Translations under genes and position numbers: made by a program | In this document: in pieces, positions 8,725-17,609 of the stretch | How positions within the stretch are numbered: position 1 is the first letter of the stretch | Layout: every line of letters starts with the position of its first letter | Assembly (NCBI GenBank): GCA_045629285.1 | Contig: JAZQQY010000041.1 | Coordinates: 124,001-188,000, forward strand | Length of the DNA stretch: 64,000 bases | Direction: 5' to 3' | From: UBA1723 sp045629285 | Lineage (GTDB): Bacteria > Bacteroidota > Bacteroidia > Bacteroidales > Paludibacteraceae | The notes under the pieces: generated by a model | What the model saw: only the letters and a program-made list of their open reading frames with translations | Told to the model about the DNA's origin: nothing | The model's database searches: none

Positions 8725-9351
8725 ATGAGCGACGAAGTTAAAGAGAAATACTACGTGGTGTGGGCTGGAAAAGAGCCTGGAATCTATACCAACTGGGATC
8801 AATGTAAAGCCCAGGTGGAGGGCTTCAATGGAGCGAAATATAAAAAATTCACTTCGCTTTCAGAAGCTACCGCAGCCTACGAAAAAGGGGCTCCAGCATC
8901 ACTGAATATATTCTCTGCTAAAAAACCATCCGTTTCGACGGACAACATCATAGCCAACGCTTTGGCTGTCGACGCTGCATGTAGCGGCAACCCGGGCAAG
9001 ATGGAATTCAGAGGCGTGTGGGTGTCGACAGGAAAAGAAGCTTTTCGCTTCGGTCCATACGAAAAAGGCACCAACAACATAGGTGAGTTTCTAGCCTTAG
9101 TCTACGGCATCGGACTCGTGCTAAAGACCAATCCGAATACCGTGATTTATTCCGACAGTGTCAACGCAATCAGTTGGATAAAGCAGGGCAAATGCAAGAC
9201 CAAACTTGCAGAATGTGAGAAGAACAAGGAGATTTTTGACCTTATCCGCAAGAGCGAGGAGTGGCTTAAACGACCACGTCCTGAGGTGAAAATCTACAAG
9301 TGGAATACAAAAGAGTGGGGCGAAATCCCTGCTGATTTTGGAAGAAAATAG
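8725..9351 (+). CDS. rnhA: Ribonuclease HI with N-terminal RNA/DNA-hybrid-binding domain
   Basis: The 208-residue protein combines an N-terminal hybrid-binding (viroplasmin-like) domain, about residues 8-52 (YYVVWAGKEPGIYTNWDQC, GFNGAKYKKF), with a C-terminal RNase H domain from about residue 70. The catalytic acidic residues can be placed in AVDAACSGNPG (first Asp), NNIGEFLAL (Glu), IYSDSVNAI (second Asp) and the closing PADFGRK (last Asp). It would cleave RNA in RNA-DNA hybrids such as R-loops and primer remnants. This two-domain form is usual in Bacteroidetes. It lies 10 bases after the deacylase and is followed almost directly by the ABC ATPase. Confidence 0.9.
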   Translation: MSDEVKEKYYVVWAGKEPGIYTNWDQCKAQVEGFNGAKYKKFTSLSEATAAYEKGAPASLNIFSAKKPSVSTDNIIANALAVDAACSGNPGKMEFRGVWVSTGKEAFRFGPYEKGTNNIGEFLALVYGIGLVLKTNPNTVIYSDSVNAISWIKQGKCKTKLAECEKNKEIFDLIRKSEEWLKRPRPEVKIYKWNTKEWGEIPADFGRK

Positions 9352-9358
9352 ATCTATT

Positions 9359-10276
9359 ATGACAATTGAGGTAAGGAATCTGCGCAAATCATACGGCAGT
9401 CAGCTAGTGCTTGACGACATCAACTTCTCTATCGGAGAGGGAGAGATTGTAGCGTTTCTTGGCAATAACGGTGCAGGCAAAAGTACAACCATGAAGATCA
9501 TCAACGGATATCTTTCAAAGGATTCCGGTGAAGTGAAGGTGTGTGGTATCAATGTCGATAAGGATTCAAAGAAGGTACATGGACTTATCGGTTATCTGCC
9601 TGAACATAACCCCATCTACCCAGAGCAGTATGTGAAAGAGTATCTCACATTCGTAGCCGGAGTGTATGGATTGAAGGGTGCAGATGCCAAGAATCGTGTC
9701 GACGAGATGATTGAGAAGACCTGCTTGACACGTGAGTACAAGAAGCGCATCGGCATGTTGTCTAAGGGTTATCGCCAGCGTGTCGGTTTGGCAGCCGCAC
9801 TTATTCCGGATCCGAAGGTCCTTATTCTTGACGAGCCGACAACAGGTCTCGATCCAAACCAGATCATAGAGGTACGCAACCTTATCAAAGAGGTAGGAAA
9901 AGAGAAATCCGTGATGCTTTCCACACATATCATGCAGGAGGTGTCTGCAATCTGCGACAGAGTAATCATCATCAATGGAGGTAAGATTGTAGCCGACGAT
10001 TCGGAAACTAACATCACCAACACAAGTGAGAACAACAGTACCTTCTGTATAGAGGCAGAATTCATGGGCGATGTCGACACAAAAGACCTTGCAATGAAGA
10101 TTGCCAACTCAGAAGCAAAGATCGTGGCTAAAAATACTGTTGTTATCTCTGCTGACCACGATTGCAGAAGCGAAGTGTTCAACTATGCCGTGCAGACCGG
10201 CAACGCCCTTCTTACGCTTAAGAAGCGAGAGAAGAGTATGGAGGATGTATTCTTGGAGAACACGAGTAAAAAGTAA
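9359..10276 (+). CDS. ABC transporter ATP-binding protein (ABC-2 / GldA-like)
   Basis: ATG 9359 is chosen because MTIEVRNLRKSYG is the normal family start; an in-frame ATG at 9338 would overlap the RNase H gene. Motifs: Walker A GNNGAGKST, signature LSKGYRQRV (the second Ser is replaced by Lys, common in this subgroup), Walker B VLILDEPTTGLDP, and the switch His in LSTHI. The 305-residue length and C-terminal extension resemble drug/ABC-2 ATPases and the gliding-motility protein GldA. No permease gene follows: a terminator comes next, so its membrane partner must be elsewhere or it works alone. The GldA link is suggestive only, although T9SS-sorted proteins in this window show that the secretion system tied to gliding genes exists here. 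Confidence 0.85.
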   Translation: MTIEVRNLRKSYGSQLVLDDINFSIGEGEIVAFLGNNGAGKSTTMKIINGYLSKDSGEVKVCGINVDKDSKKVHGLIGYLPEHNPIYPEQYVKEYLTFVAGVYGLKGADAKNRVDEMIEKTCLTREYKKRIGMLSKGYRQRVGLAAALIPDPKVLILDEPTTGLDPNQIIEVRNLIKEVGKEKSVMLSTHIMQEVSAICDRVIIINGGKIVADDSETNITNTSENNSTFCIEAEFMGDVDTKDLAMKIANSEAKIVAKNTVVISADHDCRSEVFNYAVQTGNALLTLKKREKSMEDVFLENTSKK

Positions 10277-10307
10277 TAAGTAAAAGGTAATAAGTATTTT
10301 TAGATAG

Positions 10308-10337
10308 AAACCGTCTGAAGAAATTCAGGCGGTTTTT
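10308..10337 (+). terminator. Rho-independent terminator after the ABC ATPase
   Basis: AACCGTCTGA pairs with TCAGGCGGTT (one G-T pair) around the loop AGAAAT, followed by a T run. It ends the three-gene run from 7656. Confidence 0.8.
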
Positions 10338-10889
10338 AGTTGCAAAAAAGACTAATGGCTTTATAATTCGCCAAATCTATGTATTTTATGTAAGATTTGG
10401 CAGAGTTGGTTTCAACGAGGTGATATTGGATGATTTGTTCAAGTATGAATAGAATAAACTCCATCAGAGAAAAACCATTGCATTTGCCCATAAATAATCT
10501 ATCTTTGCGGTCGGTATCGTAACAACCATTACGCATTTGTCTGTGATTCATCCAATACTTTTCGTATAATTATCAGCGTATCTCCATTAATTTTATTCTA
10601 AATTAAAATTATAAATATCTCAAAAGTGATTATAAATCAACATAATCCCTATAAACTATACTGAAAAACTATGTTGTGCAAAATGTTTTTTTATTTGGTA
10701 AAAAAGTAAAAAAAGGAGAAATTTGCACCCGGAAAAAACGAAGACAACCTTTCAACCTTTTTAATACCATTTGTTTTTGTAATAGGGTAATATAGAAAAA
10801 CACGCGTTTTTGAAGGGCATCTCGGATTCCGAGATTGCTCTCCGAAAACAGAGAAATCAAGAGTTTTTTAATCAAATAATTATTGCAGA
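10338..10889. other. Non-coding AT-rich stretch with an isolated palindrome
   Basis: No convincing gene is seen. Short open frames exist on both strands but have neither family resemblance nor promoters. A perfect palindrome ATCTCGGATTCCGAGAT lies at 10819-10835, and the strong terminator below follows 55 bases later. Together they could be the end of a small RNA; the promoter is not clear. Confidence 0.4.
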
Positions 10890-10921
10890 CGACAAGAATG
10901 ACGTTCTTGTTGTTTTTTTTT
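10890..10921 (+). terminator. Rho-independent terminator with no obvious gene before it
   Basis: ACAAGAA (10892-10898) pairs with TTCTTGT (10904-10910), followed by a run of T broken by one G. No plus-strand gene lies upstream for more than 600 bases, so it may end an unannotated small RNA. Confidence 0.65.
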
Positions 10922-10930
10922 GTTTTAAAA

Positions 10931-10962
10931 CAAAAAGTGGCACCCCCGAAGGAGCACCACTT
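10931..10962 (-). terminator. Terminator of the GH5 gene
   Basis: Read on the minus strand, AAGTGGTGCTCC and GGGGTGCCACTT pair around a TTCG tetraloop, followed by TTTTTGTTTT. It lies 22 bases after the GH5 stop codon. Confidence 0.8.
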
Positions 10963-10983
10963 AAGAACAATGAAATTTTAAGA

Positions 10984-12261
10984 TTATTTCTTGATTAGTT
11001 TCTCTACAGCAATGAAATCTGAACTGTAAACCATCACCTGATAGATTCCGTTTGCAAGCTCATTCACATCGTATAGATTGCCATTCTTAGAATCGAACGA
11101 TTTAACTACCTTGCCCAACATATCGTAGATAACAACCTTCTCAACATCAAACTGTGCTCCGATTGAGAATGTACCGTCTGTCGGATTTGGGTACAATGCT
11201 ACTTCTACATCCTTGTTGATGTTTACAACATCTTCTGTACATGGAACAAATTTGTTCTTGTATGGCTCAGCCAACTTGCTCTTGATGTACTCACCCGATT
11301 TTGATGGAACCCAAGTGCCCTTGCTTACCGAACCAGAGACCAAAGCGGCTGATGTTTCGTTCTTGTCGCAGAAACTCCAGTTTGCCCAGCTGATATCGTT
11401 CTTATCCATCCAATCCATCCAATCGTCTGCCGAGTCAAGAAAAACACCGCCAGAACCATCTGCTTTAGATACACCAAACTCTGTAACGAAAATGGCCAAA
11501 CCATTGGCAATCGCTTTGTCTGCCTTATTACGCAAATACTCTGTATGGGTTCCTGAATAGAAGTGAAGAGTATACATTATGTTAGAGAACTCCAAAGGAT
11601 TCGCATAACACAAGTCGACATCCTGGCTCCAGTTAGGAGTACCGCATACGATGATTGTATTAGGATCGTTAGCACGGATCACAGGTATGATCTTGTTGGC
11701 ATAAGTCTTGATTCTAGCCCAAGATACATTCTTGTTTGGCTCATTACAGATCTCATAGATTACGTGTGCTTTATCCTTGTGCGCCTTTGACATATGATCC
11801 CAGAAGATTGTAGCATCATCCAAAGTATTGTTCGGGTCGTGGCTCACATCGTTAAGGATGTGCCAGTCAATCAAACAGTAGATACCATACTTGCCACAGA
11901 TGTCCACAAGTTCGTCGATCAACTCATGGTACTCCTCCTTACTCTTCCACTGATCTGTAGAGTAGCCTCCCCACTCGTGAGTGTAGACTGCAATACGGAA
12001 CAAACTGATGTTCCACTCCTCGACCAACATCTTGATCGACTCCTCAGTGTAAGCTCCTGGATTCCACGCAATACCGTGAGTACTCATTCCACGTAGCTGT
12101 GTAGGATGACCACATGCATTGACCATCTTTCCTTTCTCGACTTTCAATCTGCCATTAAGTGCAACTGGAGAATTTTCCGGATACTGAATTTGGGCGTTTG
12201 CCATAACTGTAGAAATTAACAGCATAATACATGCTGCAAAAGCTTTAGTAAACTTAAACAT
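10984..12261 (-). CDS. Secreted GH5 endoglucanase with T9SS sorting domain
   Basis: The 425-residue protein starts with a signal peptide (cleavage likely after residue 23, MANA|Q). The GH5 (beta/alpha)8 domain covers about residues 35-330. Its acid/base is Glu174 in YEICNEPN and its nucleophile Glu261 in IFVTEFGVS; LRGMSTHGIAW near residue 56 is the usual first strand of GH5_2-type cellulases. The last ~75 residues form a T9SS type A C-terminal domain (PNPTDGTFS, VVIYDMLGKVV, NGIYQVMV), so the enzyme should cross the outer membrane by type IX secretion and be released or anchored at the surface. Probable activity is on beta-1,4-glucan such as cellulose; mixed-linkage glucan is possible. The esterase gene diverges from it. 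Confidence 0.92.
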   Translation of the reverse strand: MFKFTKAFAACIMLLISTVMANAQIQYPENSPVALNGRLKVEKGKMVNACGHPTQLRGMSTHGIAWNPGAYTEESIKMLVEEWNISLFRIAVYTHEWGGYSTDQWKSKEEYHELIDELVDICGKYGIYCLIDWHILNDVSHDPNNTLDDATIFWDHMSKAHKDKAHVIYEICNEPNKNVSWARIKTYANKIIPVIRANDPNTIIVCGTPNWSQDVDLCYANPLEFSNIMYTLHFYSGTHTEYLRNKADKAIANGLAIFVTEFGVSKADGSGGVFLDSADDWMDWMDKNDISWANWSFCDKNETSAALVSGSVSKGTWVPSKSGEYIKSKLAEPYKNKFVPCTEDVVNINKDVEVALYPNPTDGTFSIGAQFDVEKVVIYDMLGKVVKSFDSKNGNLYDVNELANGIYQVMVYSSDFIAVEKLIKK

Positions 12262-12350
12262 AGGCGATACTTTTTAATAGTGTAATAGTGTTCTCAAAAT
12301 AAACGTCTCCTTAAAGATGACTTGCATCTCCACATCAACGTTTACAACCG

Positions 12351-12358
12351 CAAAATTA
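12351..12358 (-). promoter_or_regulatory. -7 promoter box for the GH5 gene
   Basis: The minus strand reads TAATTTTG here, about 90 bases before the GH5 start, implying a leader of roughly 80 bases. The 200-base gap to the esterase gene must hold both divergent promoters; the plus-strand one (TATATTCG near 12411) is less certain. Confidence 0.5.
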
Positions 12359-12461
12359 TTTGTTTTTTATGTACTTGGCAACTTTTCCGACATTTTTGTA
12401 AAAACTTTTATATATTCGCACTGCATTTAAGCAAACACGTTTAAGACAAAACATTAGCAAA

Positions 12462-13622
12462 ATGATGAAAAAAGTATTACTTGCCGCTTGTGTAGCAAGC
12501 TTGGCACTTCAAGGTTGGAGCCAAGAAAATCTATGGTGGAAGACTCCCGTCAACTCACCTGAAATAAACAGCAACAAAACAGTGACATTCCGACTTAAAG
12601 CACCCAATGCTACTTCTGTCGAAGTGGTTGGCGATTTCCTATCCAAAAATGAGAAAGCAGTAATGAAGAAGGTTGACAACGACGTATGGGAATACACAAC
12701 ACCGAAGTCGCTGAATCCCGAGCTTTACAGCTACTCTTTCTTGATGGACGGAGTGAAGATATCGGATCCTTCAAATGTATTCATGTCTCGCGACGTGGTG
12801 ACAATCAGCAACCTGTTCATGATCGACGGCAAGGAGAGTGAGTTATATAAAGTGCAGAATGTGCCTCACGGTTCACTCAATAAAGTGTGGTATCATAGCG
12901 ACAAGATGAATGTCGACAGACGCATCACAGTCTACACTCCAGCAGGTTATGAGACTGGCAAGGAGAGCTATCCTGTATTATATCTTCTTCATGGAATGGG
13001 CGGTGACGAGGATTCCTGGTCAACGTTAGGACGTGCAGCTCAGATCATGGACAACTTGATCGCACAAGGCAAAGCGAAGCCGATGATCGTCGTGATGACT
13101 AACGGTAATGCCGACTTGCAGGCTGCATGGGGTGAAGCGCCAACTGGATACGTGACTCCCACTATCGAATTGCCAAAAACTACTGACGGGACATTCGAAG
13201 ATGCATTCCCTGAGGTGGTGTCGTTCGTCGACAAAGCATACAGGACAATCGCAAAGAAAGAGTCGAGAGCAATCGCAGGTCTGTCAATGGGAGGATTCCA
13301 CTCCATGCAGATCTCCAAGGAGTATCCGACAATGTTCAACTACATCGGTCTCTTCTCTGCTTCAGCAAGATTCAAAGGAAGACAAGATTCGCATATCTAC
13401 GATAATTGCGAGGCCAAGATCAAGACACAGTTTGCTCAGAAACCAGCTCTATACTGGATTGCTATCGGCAAGGAAGATTTCCTTTATAAGGAAAACCAGA
13501 ATTTGAGAAAGTTTCTGGACGACAACAAATTCCCTTACACATACGTTGAAAGCGACGGCGGACACATCTGGAAAAACTGGAGAAACTATCTAAGCCAGTT
13601 TGCTCCACTACTATTCAAATAG
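12462..13622 (+). CDS. Secreted CE1-type carbohydrate esterase with N-terminal E-set domain
   Basis: The 386-residue protein has a signal peptide (MMKKVLLAACVASLALQGWS; ATG 12465 is an equally possible start), then an immunoglobulin-like E-set/CBM48-like domain (about 35-125). An esterase-D/CE1 alpha/beta-hydrolase domain covers about 140-385. The nucleophile is Ser275 in GLSMGG, the catalytic His is probably His368 in DGGHIW, and the acid is likely in IGKEDF (about 338-339). LLHGMGGDEDSW supplies the oxyanion region. Such enzymes remove feruloyl or acetyl groups from xylan. It lacks a T9SS domain and probably acts in the periplasm or on the membrane. The divergent GH5 gene supports a joint role in plant-wall breakdown. 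Confidence 0.85.
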   Translation: MMKKVLLAACVASLALQGWSQENLWWKTPVNSPEINSNKTVTFRLKAPNATSVEVVGDFLSKNEKAVMKKVDNDVWEYTTPKSLNPELYSYSFLMDGVKISDPSNVFMSRDVVTISNLFMIDGKESELYKVQNVPHGSLNKVWYHSDKMNVDRRITVYTPAGYETGKESYPVLYLLHGMGGDEDSWSTLGRAAQIMDNLIAQGKAKPMIVVMTNGNADLQAAWGEAPTGYVTPTIELPKTTDGTFEDAFPEVVSFVDKAYRTIAKKESRAIAGLSMGGFHSMQISKEYPTMFNYIGLFSASARFKGRQDSHIYDNCEAKIKTQFAQKPALYWIAIGKEDFLYKENQNLRKFLDDNKFPYTYVESDGGHIWKNWRNYLSQFAPLLFK

Positions 13623-13634
13623 AATCTATTAACG

Positions 13635-13697
13635 CAAAGACGTCCCGTCAGGGCATCTAAACAAAAGGAGACGTCCGTGATGTGGACGTCTCTTCTT
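13635..13697. repeat. Degenerate GTAGAGACG-type palindrome acting as bidirectional terminator
   Basis: GAGACGTCC (13668-13676) and GGACGTCTC (13684-13692) form a stem followed by TTCTTTTTT. A decayed related stem, AAAGACGTCCC with GGGC, precedes it. It lies between two convergent genes and could end transcription from both sides. Confidence 0.6.
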
Positions 13698-13710
13698 TTT
13701 TGCTCGTATA

Positions 13711-14823
13711 TTAGCGCTGTGCGTCAATACGTTTTTTTATCTCTTCTGCTACATATTTTGCAGAGGTAACAGACCAGTGAGTATCATTACACTTGTAAAT
13801 GTCCTTTTCTCCGGAAACTAAATGTGGTATCAAAACCATCTTACTGTTGACGAACCAAACCTTATCGTTGTAGTCTTTGAAATAATCCAAACGGCCCTTG
13901 ATTTTGTAAGGGTCCTTCTTTACGAACTTTTTGTAAAGGTCATACTTGTCGGACGCAACCATGAACACAAATGTCTTGTTGCGCTGCTTTGCTAGAGAAT
14001 ACAGTTTTTCCAAGTTCTTCAAGCCTCCTTCAGCCGTACTTTTTTCAGTAGGGAACAAATCCCACTCGTAGACGTACAAATCATCTTCAGATCCTTTGCA
14101 TGAGAACATCTTTTTCTTTGTCTTCATGTGACGTACAGGATTCTCTGTAATATACAAATTCTTCTTTATGAATGTCTGTGTATTCAAAAGAAGCTTATGC
14201 AACTCCTCTGTCTCTTCCTTAACACCATCATATCCGCTCATTATGACTTTAACAGGATATGGAAATAGCTGATCGTTCACACCCTCCTCCGTGAAAGATT
14301 GGCTACTAGGAATAATATCCTCCTCCGTCTTTTCGATATAGGAAACCGAATCAGCATTGACATTGTACTCTTTATCAAAATCCAAAACATTCAATCTTTC
14401 CGTAACGTGGCGCTCCACACTCTCCACAATGATGATCGACGGAATTTGAATATCCTGCTTCAATAGGTCGACAACATACTGGTACCTGTCGTCCACATCT
14501 TTGTACTTCAAATTGTAAACTGTGTATCCTGGATAGAATGTCGCCAAATAAGACGCATAGCCACTTCTCTGATCAGTGAAAGAATCTCCTATCACAAGTA
14601 TTGTAGAATCACCTGATATTTCGTCTACGTCGCTGACATCATTTACAAGTGAAGACTGAAGAGCATTACGCGACACATACGCATCGTAATCGTCATCGAA
14701 ACCGATAAAACCAAGACGTCCCAAGTCGCCATGTTTATGAGGATCAACAGCATACGCATAATATGCCACGACGCAAAACACGGGCAACGCCATCAGAATA
14801 GTTTTGATCAAAAATCTTTTCAT
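13711..14823 (-). CDS. AlgX/AlgJ-like SGNH-fold protein of an O-acetylation pair
   Basis: The 370-residue protein has one N-terminal signal/anchor helix (MKRFLIKTILMALPVFCVVAYYAYA). The SGNH motif is VIGDSFTDQ (Ser81) and the closing catalytic block is DTHWSVTSA (Asp347, His349), the arrangement of AlgX/AlgJ and DHHW proteins. In the family this periplasmic partner accepts an acetyl group from the MBOAT protein and transfers it to a polysaccharide. The MBOAT gene lies 5 bases upstream in the same operon. No polymer synthesis genes are in view, so the acceptor (exopolysaccharide, O-antigen or peptidoglycan) is unknown. Confidence 0.8.
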   Translation of the reverse strand: MKRFLIKTILMALPVFCVVAYYAYAVDPHKHGDLGRLGFIGFDDDYDAYVSRNALQSSLVNDVSDVDEISGDSTILVIGDSFTDQRSGYASYLATFYPGYTVYNLKYKDVDDRYQYVVDLLKQDIQIPSIIIVESVERHVTERLNVLDFDKEYNVNADSVSYIEKTEEDIIPSSQSFTEEGVNDQLFPYPVKVIMSGYDGVKEETEELHKLLLNTQTFIKKNLYITENPVRHMKTKKKMFSCKGSEDDLYVYEWDLFPTEKSTAEGGLKNLEKLYSLAKQRNKTFVFMVASDKYDLYKKFVKKDPYKIKGRLDYFKDYNDKVWFVNSKMVLIPHLVSGEKDIYKCNDTHWSVTSAKYVAEEIKKRIDAQR

Positions 14824-14828
14824 ACTCT

Positions 14829-16280
14829 TTAGAATTGGAAGTATATAAATGTGACGTTCTTACCAGAATATAGCACGATAGCCATCAGGAATATATAATA
14901 AATGGCTATTCTGATAGCCGGATACTTGATCCACTCAATATCCAAACCATGCCTTCTCTCTCGGTTGATCCAGTCGACCAATATGCAGACAATAAGTGAA
15001 ACTATTGTAGGCACCTGATAAGTCAGCATGTCAAGATAAAGTTTTGAGAAGAAATTTGTACTGAAGATTTTTCCGAAGATGTTGTATGCATCCTGGATGC
15101 TGTTTGCTCGGAAAATGATCCAACCAAACACGATAAGGACGAATGTACCCAATATGCTGCCAAATTCCTTAAGAGTAGGCAACTTACGTTGTGCAGCAAC
15201 CACCCCTGTATACCTCTTGTTCTTGTTCAACAGGATCAACGGCAAGAACAGTATGGCATGATAAACACCCCATGCCACGTACGTCCAGTTTGCACCGTGC
15301 CATAATCCACTCAACAAGAAAATCACAAACACATTGCGTGCCACGATAGCCTTTGTGCCACGACTGCCACCTAGCGGAATATAGACGTAGTCGACAAACC
15401 ATTTGTTAAGTGAGATATGCCAACGCTTCCAAAATTCCGACACATCTCTACTCAAGTATGGAGTCTTGAAGTTGTCTCTTATCTTGATACCGAACAGTTT
15501 TGCCGTACCGATCGCAATGTCTGAATATCCTGAGAAATCTCCGTAGATCTGGAATGCAAAGAAGATACCTGCAACAAACAGAACTATACCGCTGTAGTTA
15601 GAATAATCGTTGAACACCTTGTCGACATACTCTGCACAGTTGTCGGCAATCACAATCTTCTTGAACAAACCCCATAGAATCTGTCTCATTCCGTCGACAG
15701 CATTCTCATACTTGAATGTTCTCTTCTCATAGAATTGAGGCAACAAGCTTGTAGCACGTTCAATAGGACCGGCAACAAGCTGAGGGAAGAAACTTAGGAA
15801 TGCGAAGAACGCCACAATATTGCGTGTAGCCTGAAGTTTCTCCTTGTACACATCGATCGTGTAGCTTAAAGCCTGGAAAGTATAGAACGAGATTCCGACA
15901 GGCAATATCAACTGAAGCGATGTGATATTCAGATCAACACCTAACAATGAAAATGCCCTGACAAAATTGTCGACAAAGAAATTGTAGTATTTGAAAACAC
16001 CTAAGACAAGCAGATTGACAACAACATTGGCTATACACCAAATCTTCGCCTGCTTCTTATTATCCGACGATAGACTGTTTGAAATCAATATTCCGCTGAC
16101 GTAACTGCATAGAGATGTGAAGGCAATTAAAACCAAGAACTTCCAATTCCACCATCCATAGAACAAATAACTCGCAAATACTACAAACAAGTTTTGCAGT
16201 GAAAGTCGTTTGAATACAAACCAATAGAGACAAAAAACTATCGGTAAGAAAATAAGAAACTCAAAAGAGTTGAATAGCAT
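14829..16280 (-). CDS. MBOAT family O-acyltransferase (AlgI/DltB-like)
   Basis: The 483-residue multi-spanning membrane protein starts MLFNSFEFLIFLPIVFCLYW, the standard start of AlgI-type proteins. MBOAT signatures include FFPQLVAGPIERA, GYSDIAIGTAKLFGI, FWKRWHISLNKWF and the conserved His block LSGLWHGANWTYVAWG. It moves an acyl group, usually acetyl from acetyl-CoA, across the inner membrane for transfer by the SGNH partner downstream (5-base gap). A -7 box on the minus strand lies about 67 bases upstream. The pair is self-contained and convergent with the esterase gene. Confidence 0.9.
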   Translation of the reverse strand: MLFNSFEFLIFLPIVFCLYWFVFKRLSLQNLFVVFASYLFYGWWNWKFLVLIAFTSLCSYVSGILISNSLSSDNKKQAKIWCIANVVVNLLVLGVFKYYNFFVDNFVRAFSLLGVDLNITSLQLILPVGISFYTFQALSYTIDVYKEKLQATRNIVAFFAFLSFFPQLVAGPIERATSLLPQFYEKRTFKYENAVDGMRQILWGLFKKIVIADNCAEYVDKVFNDYSNYSGIVLFVAGIFFAFQIYGDFSGYSDIAIGTAKLFGIKIRDNFKTPYLSRDVSEFWKRWHISLNKWFVDYVYIPLGGSRGTKAIVARNVFVIFLLSGLWHGANWTYVAWGVYHAILFLPLILLNKNKRYTGVVAAQRKLPTLKEFGSILGTFVLIVFGWIIFRANSIQDAYNIFGKIFSTNFFSKLYLDMLTYQVPTIVSLIVCILVDWINRERRHGLDIEWIKYPAIRIAIYYIFLMAIVLYSGKNVTFIYFQF

Positions 16281-16346
16281 ATTATTATTTCTTTAATGTA
16301 TAATGTACGGCCACTGCTGAACATTATCAGCCAGATAAACGTCTTG

Positions 16347-16354
16347 CAAAGATA
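16347..16354 (-). promoter_or_regulatory. -7 promoter box for the MBOAT operon
   Basis: The minus strand reads TATCTTTG. It shares the 200-base gap with the divergent CNNM promoter. Confidence 0.5.
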
Positions 16355-16451
16355 CGTTTTTTATCAAAAGGAACAACCATACATAAAAAGAGACAGTAGC
16401 AAATTCACTAAAGATACATTCGTCATTTTCACAAAGTTCCCGACATTTTTG

Positions 16452-16459
16452 TAATTTTG
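16452..16459 (+). promoter_or_regulatory. -7 promoter box for the CNNM gene
   Basis: TAATTTTG, about 16 bases before the predicted ATG-proximal transcription start and 22 bases before ATG 16482. Confidence 0.55.
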
Positions 16460-16481
16460 TAGACATTAAAACCAGAAAAGC

Positions 16482-17603
16482 ATGTTTTTACTTATACTAT
16501 ATCTCTTCCTTACGGTTTTCATCTCATTCCTCTGCTCAATATCCGAGTCGGTGATGTTCTCCACTTCCATTCCGTACGCGGAGACATTGGCTACCAAAAG
16601 CAAAGGCGGTAAACTGTTGAAAAGCTTGAAAGACAACATGGGCCGTCCTATTTCCGCCATTCTTTCCGTCAACACTATCGCCAACACATTGGGAGCTTCC
16701 GCTGTAGGTATGCAGGTGCAGGAGGTGCTTGGAAGCGAATGGTTCGGATATGTATCTGCAGGCTTGACCGTAACCATTCTTATCTTTTCTGAAATCATAC
16801 CGAAATCAATCGGTTCAAACTACTGGAGATCACTTTGCGTTCCAGTGGCTTACTTTGTACAGACTCTTTATTACATCGCATTCCCGCTTGTGATCATCAC
16901 AGAGAAACTGACACAGCTGTTTGCCAAAAAAGAGACACAGACTGTCAGCCGTGAGGAGATTGCGGTATTGACATCGATCGGAGAGAAAGAGGGTGTATTC
17001 GCAACAAGTGAGAGCAAGATCATCACCAACCTCATAAAACTGCGTCAGATCAAGATCCGCAACATCATGACTCCGCGTACTGTGGTGTGGGCGGTACAGG
17101 AAGACATGACTCTTGAGGAGTTCTTCAAAACAAAGGATTTCAAGCGTTATTCACGTATTCCTATCTACTCTGAATCACTCGACACCATCTCGGGTTTCGT
17201 ATTGAAGAGTGACGTGCTTTACCATCTTGCCAACGACAAGAAAACCATGCAGTTGAAGCAGATCCGTCGCTCCATCACATGTTGCTACGAACATACATCC
17301 ATCCTTTCGTTCTACGATACCATGATCGCACGTAAAGAGCACATGGCCATGGTGATCGACGAATATGGCGGTTTGGAAGGAATCGTCACTATGGAAGACG
17401 TTATCGAGACAATCCTCGGACTTGAGATCACAGACGAAAGCGACACTCAGATCGATATGCAACAGCTGGCGAAAGAGCAGTGGGAGAAACGTCGCCAAAA
17501 GCTATTCAGCGAGAAAGATGCGGAATTCGAATCCATTCTTGGATTGGAAGGAACGGAAGAGAATAAAAATTCACTATCTTTGCGAACAAATAACGAAAAT
17601 TGA
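16482..17603 (+). CDS. CNNM/HCC-family membrane protein with CBS pair
   Basis: The 373-residue protein has an N-terminal DUF21 (CNNM) transmembrane domain of about 150 residues (MFLLILYLFLTVFISFLCSI, SVNTIANTLGASAVG, FSEIIPKSIG), then a CBS pair (about 195-320; IMTPRTVVWAV, YSRIPIYSESLDTISGFV, VIDEYGGLEGIVTMEDVIE). It lacks the C-terminal CorC_HlyC domain that many relatives have, ending about 45 residues after the second CBS. The family is tied to Mg2+ or Co2+ transport, often called hemolysin-like without real hemolysin activity. The next gene starts 6 bases later, though an internal promoter is present. The run of metal-linked genes (CNNM, then SlyD with a Cys-rich tail) is suggestive. Confidence 0.87.
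   Translation: MFLLILYLFLTVFISFLCSISESVMFSTSIPYAETLATKSKGGKLLKSLKDNMGRPISAILSVNTIANTLGASAVGMQVQEVLGSEWFGYVSAGLTVTILIFSEIIPKSIGSNYWRSLCVPVAYFVQTLYYIAFPLVIITEKLTQLFAKKETQTVSREEIAVLTSIGEKEGVFATSESKIITNLIKLRQIKIRNIMTPRTVVWAVQEDMTLEEFFKTKDFKRYSRIPIYSESLDTISGFVLKSDVLYHLANDKKTMQLKQIRRSITCCYEHTSILSFYDTMIARKEHMAMVIDEYGGLEGIVTMEDVIETILGLEITDESDTQIDMQQLAKEQWEKRRQKLFSEKDAEFESILGLEGTEENKNSLSLRTNNEN
17575..17582 (+). promoter_or_regulatory. Internal -7 box for the SlyD pair
   Basis: TATCTTTG lies inside the end of the CNNM gene, 27 bases before ATG 17610, so the two isomerases can be expressed apart from it. Confidence 0.5.
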
Positions 17604-17609
17604 AAATAG

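Noticed and set aside
10336..10551. A 71-codon minus-strand frame in the 10.3-10.9 kb gap
   Set aside because: It has mildly protein-like residues and could be a decayed gene, but no family, promoter or neighbouring partner supports it.
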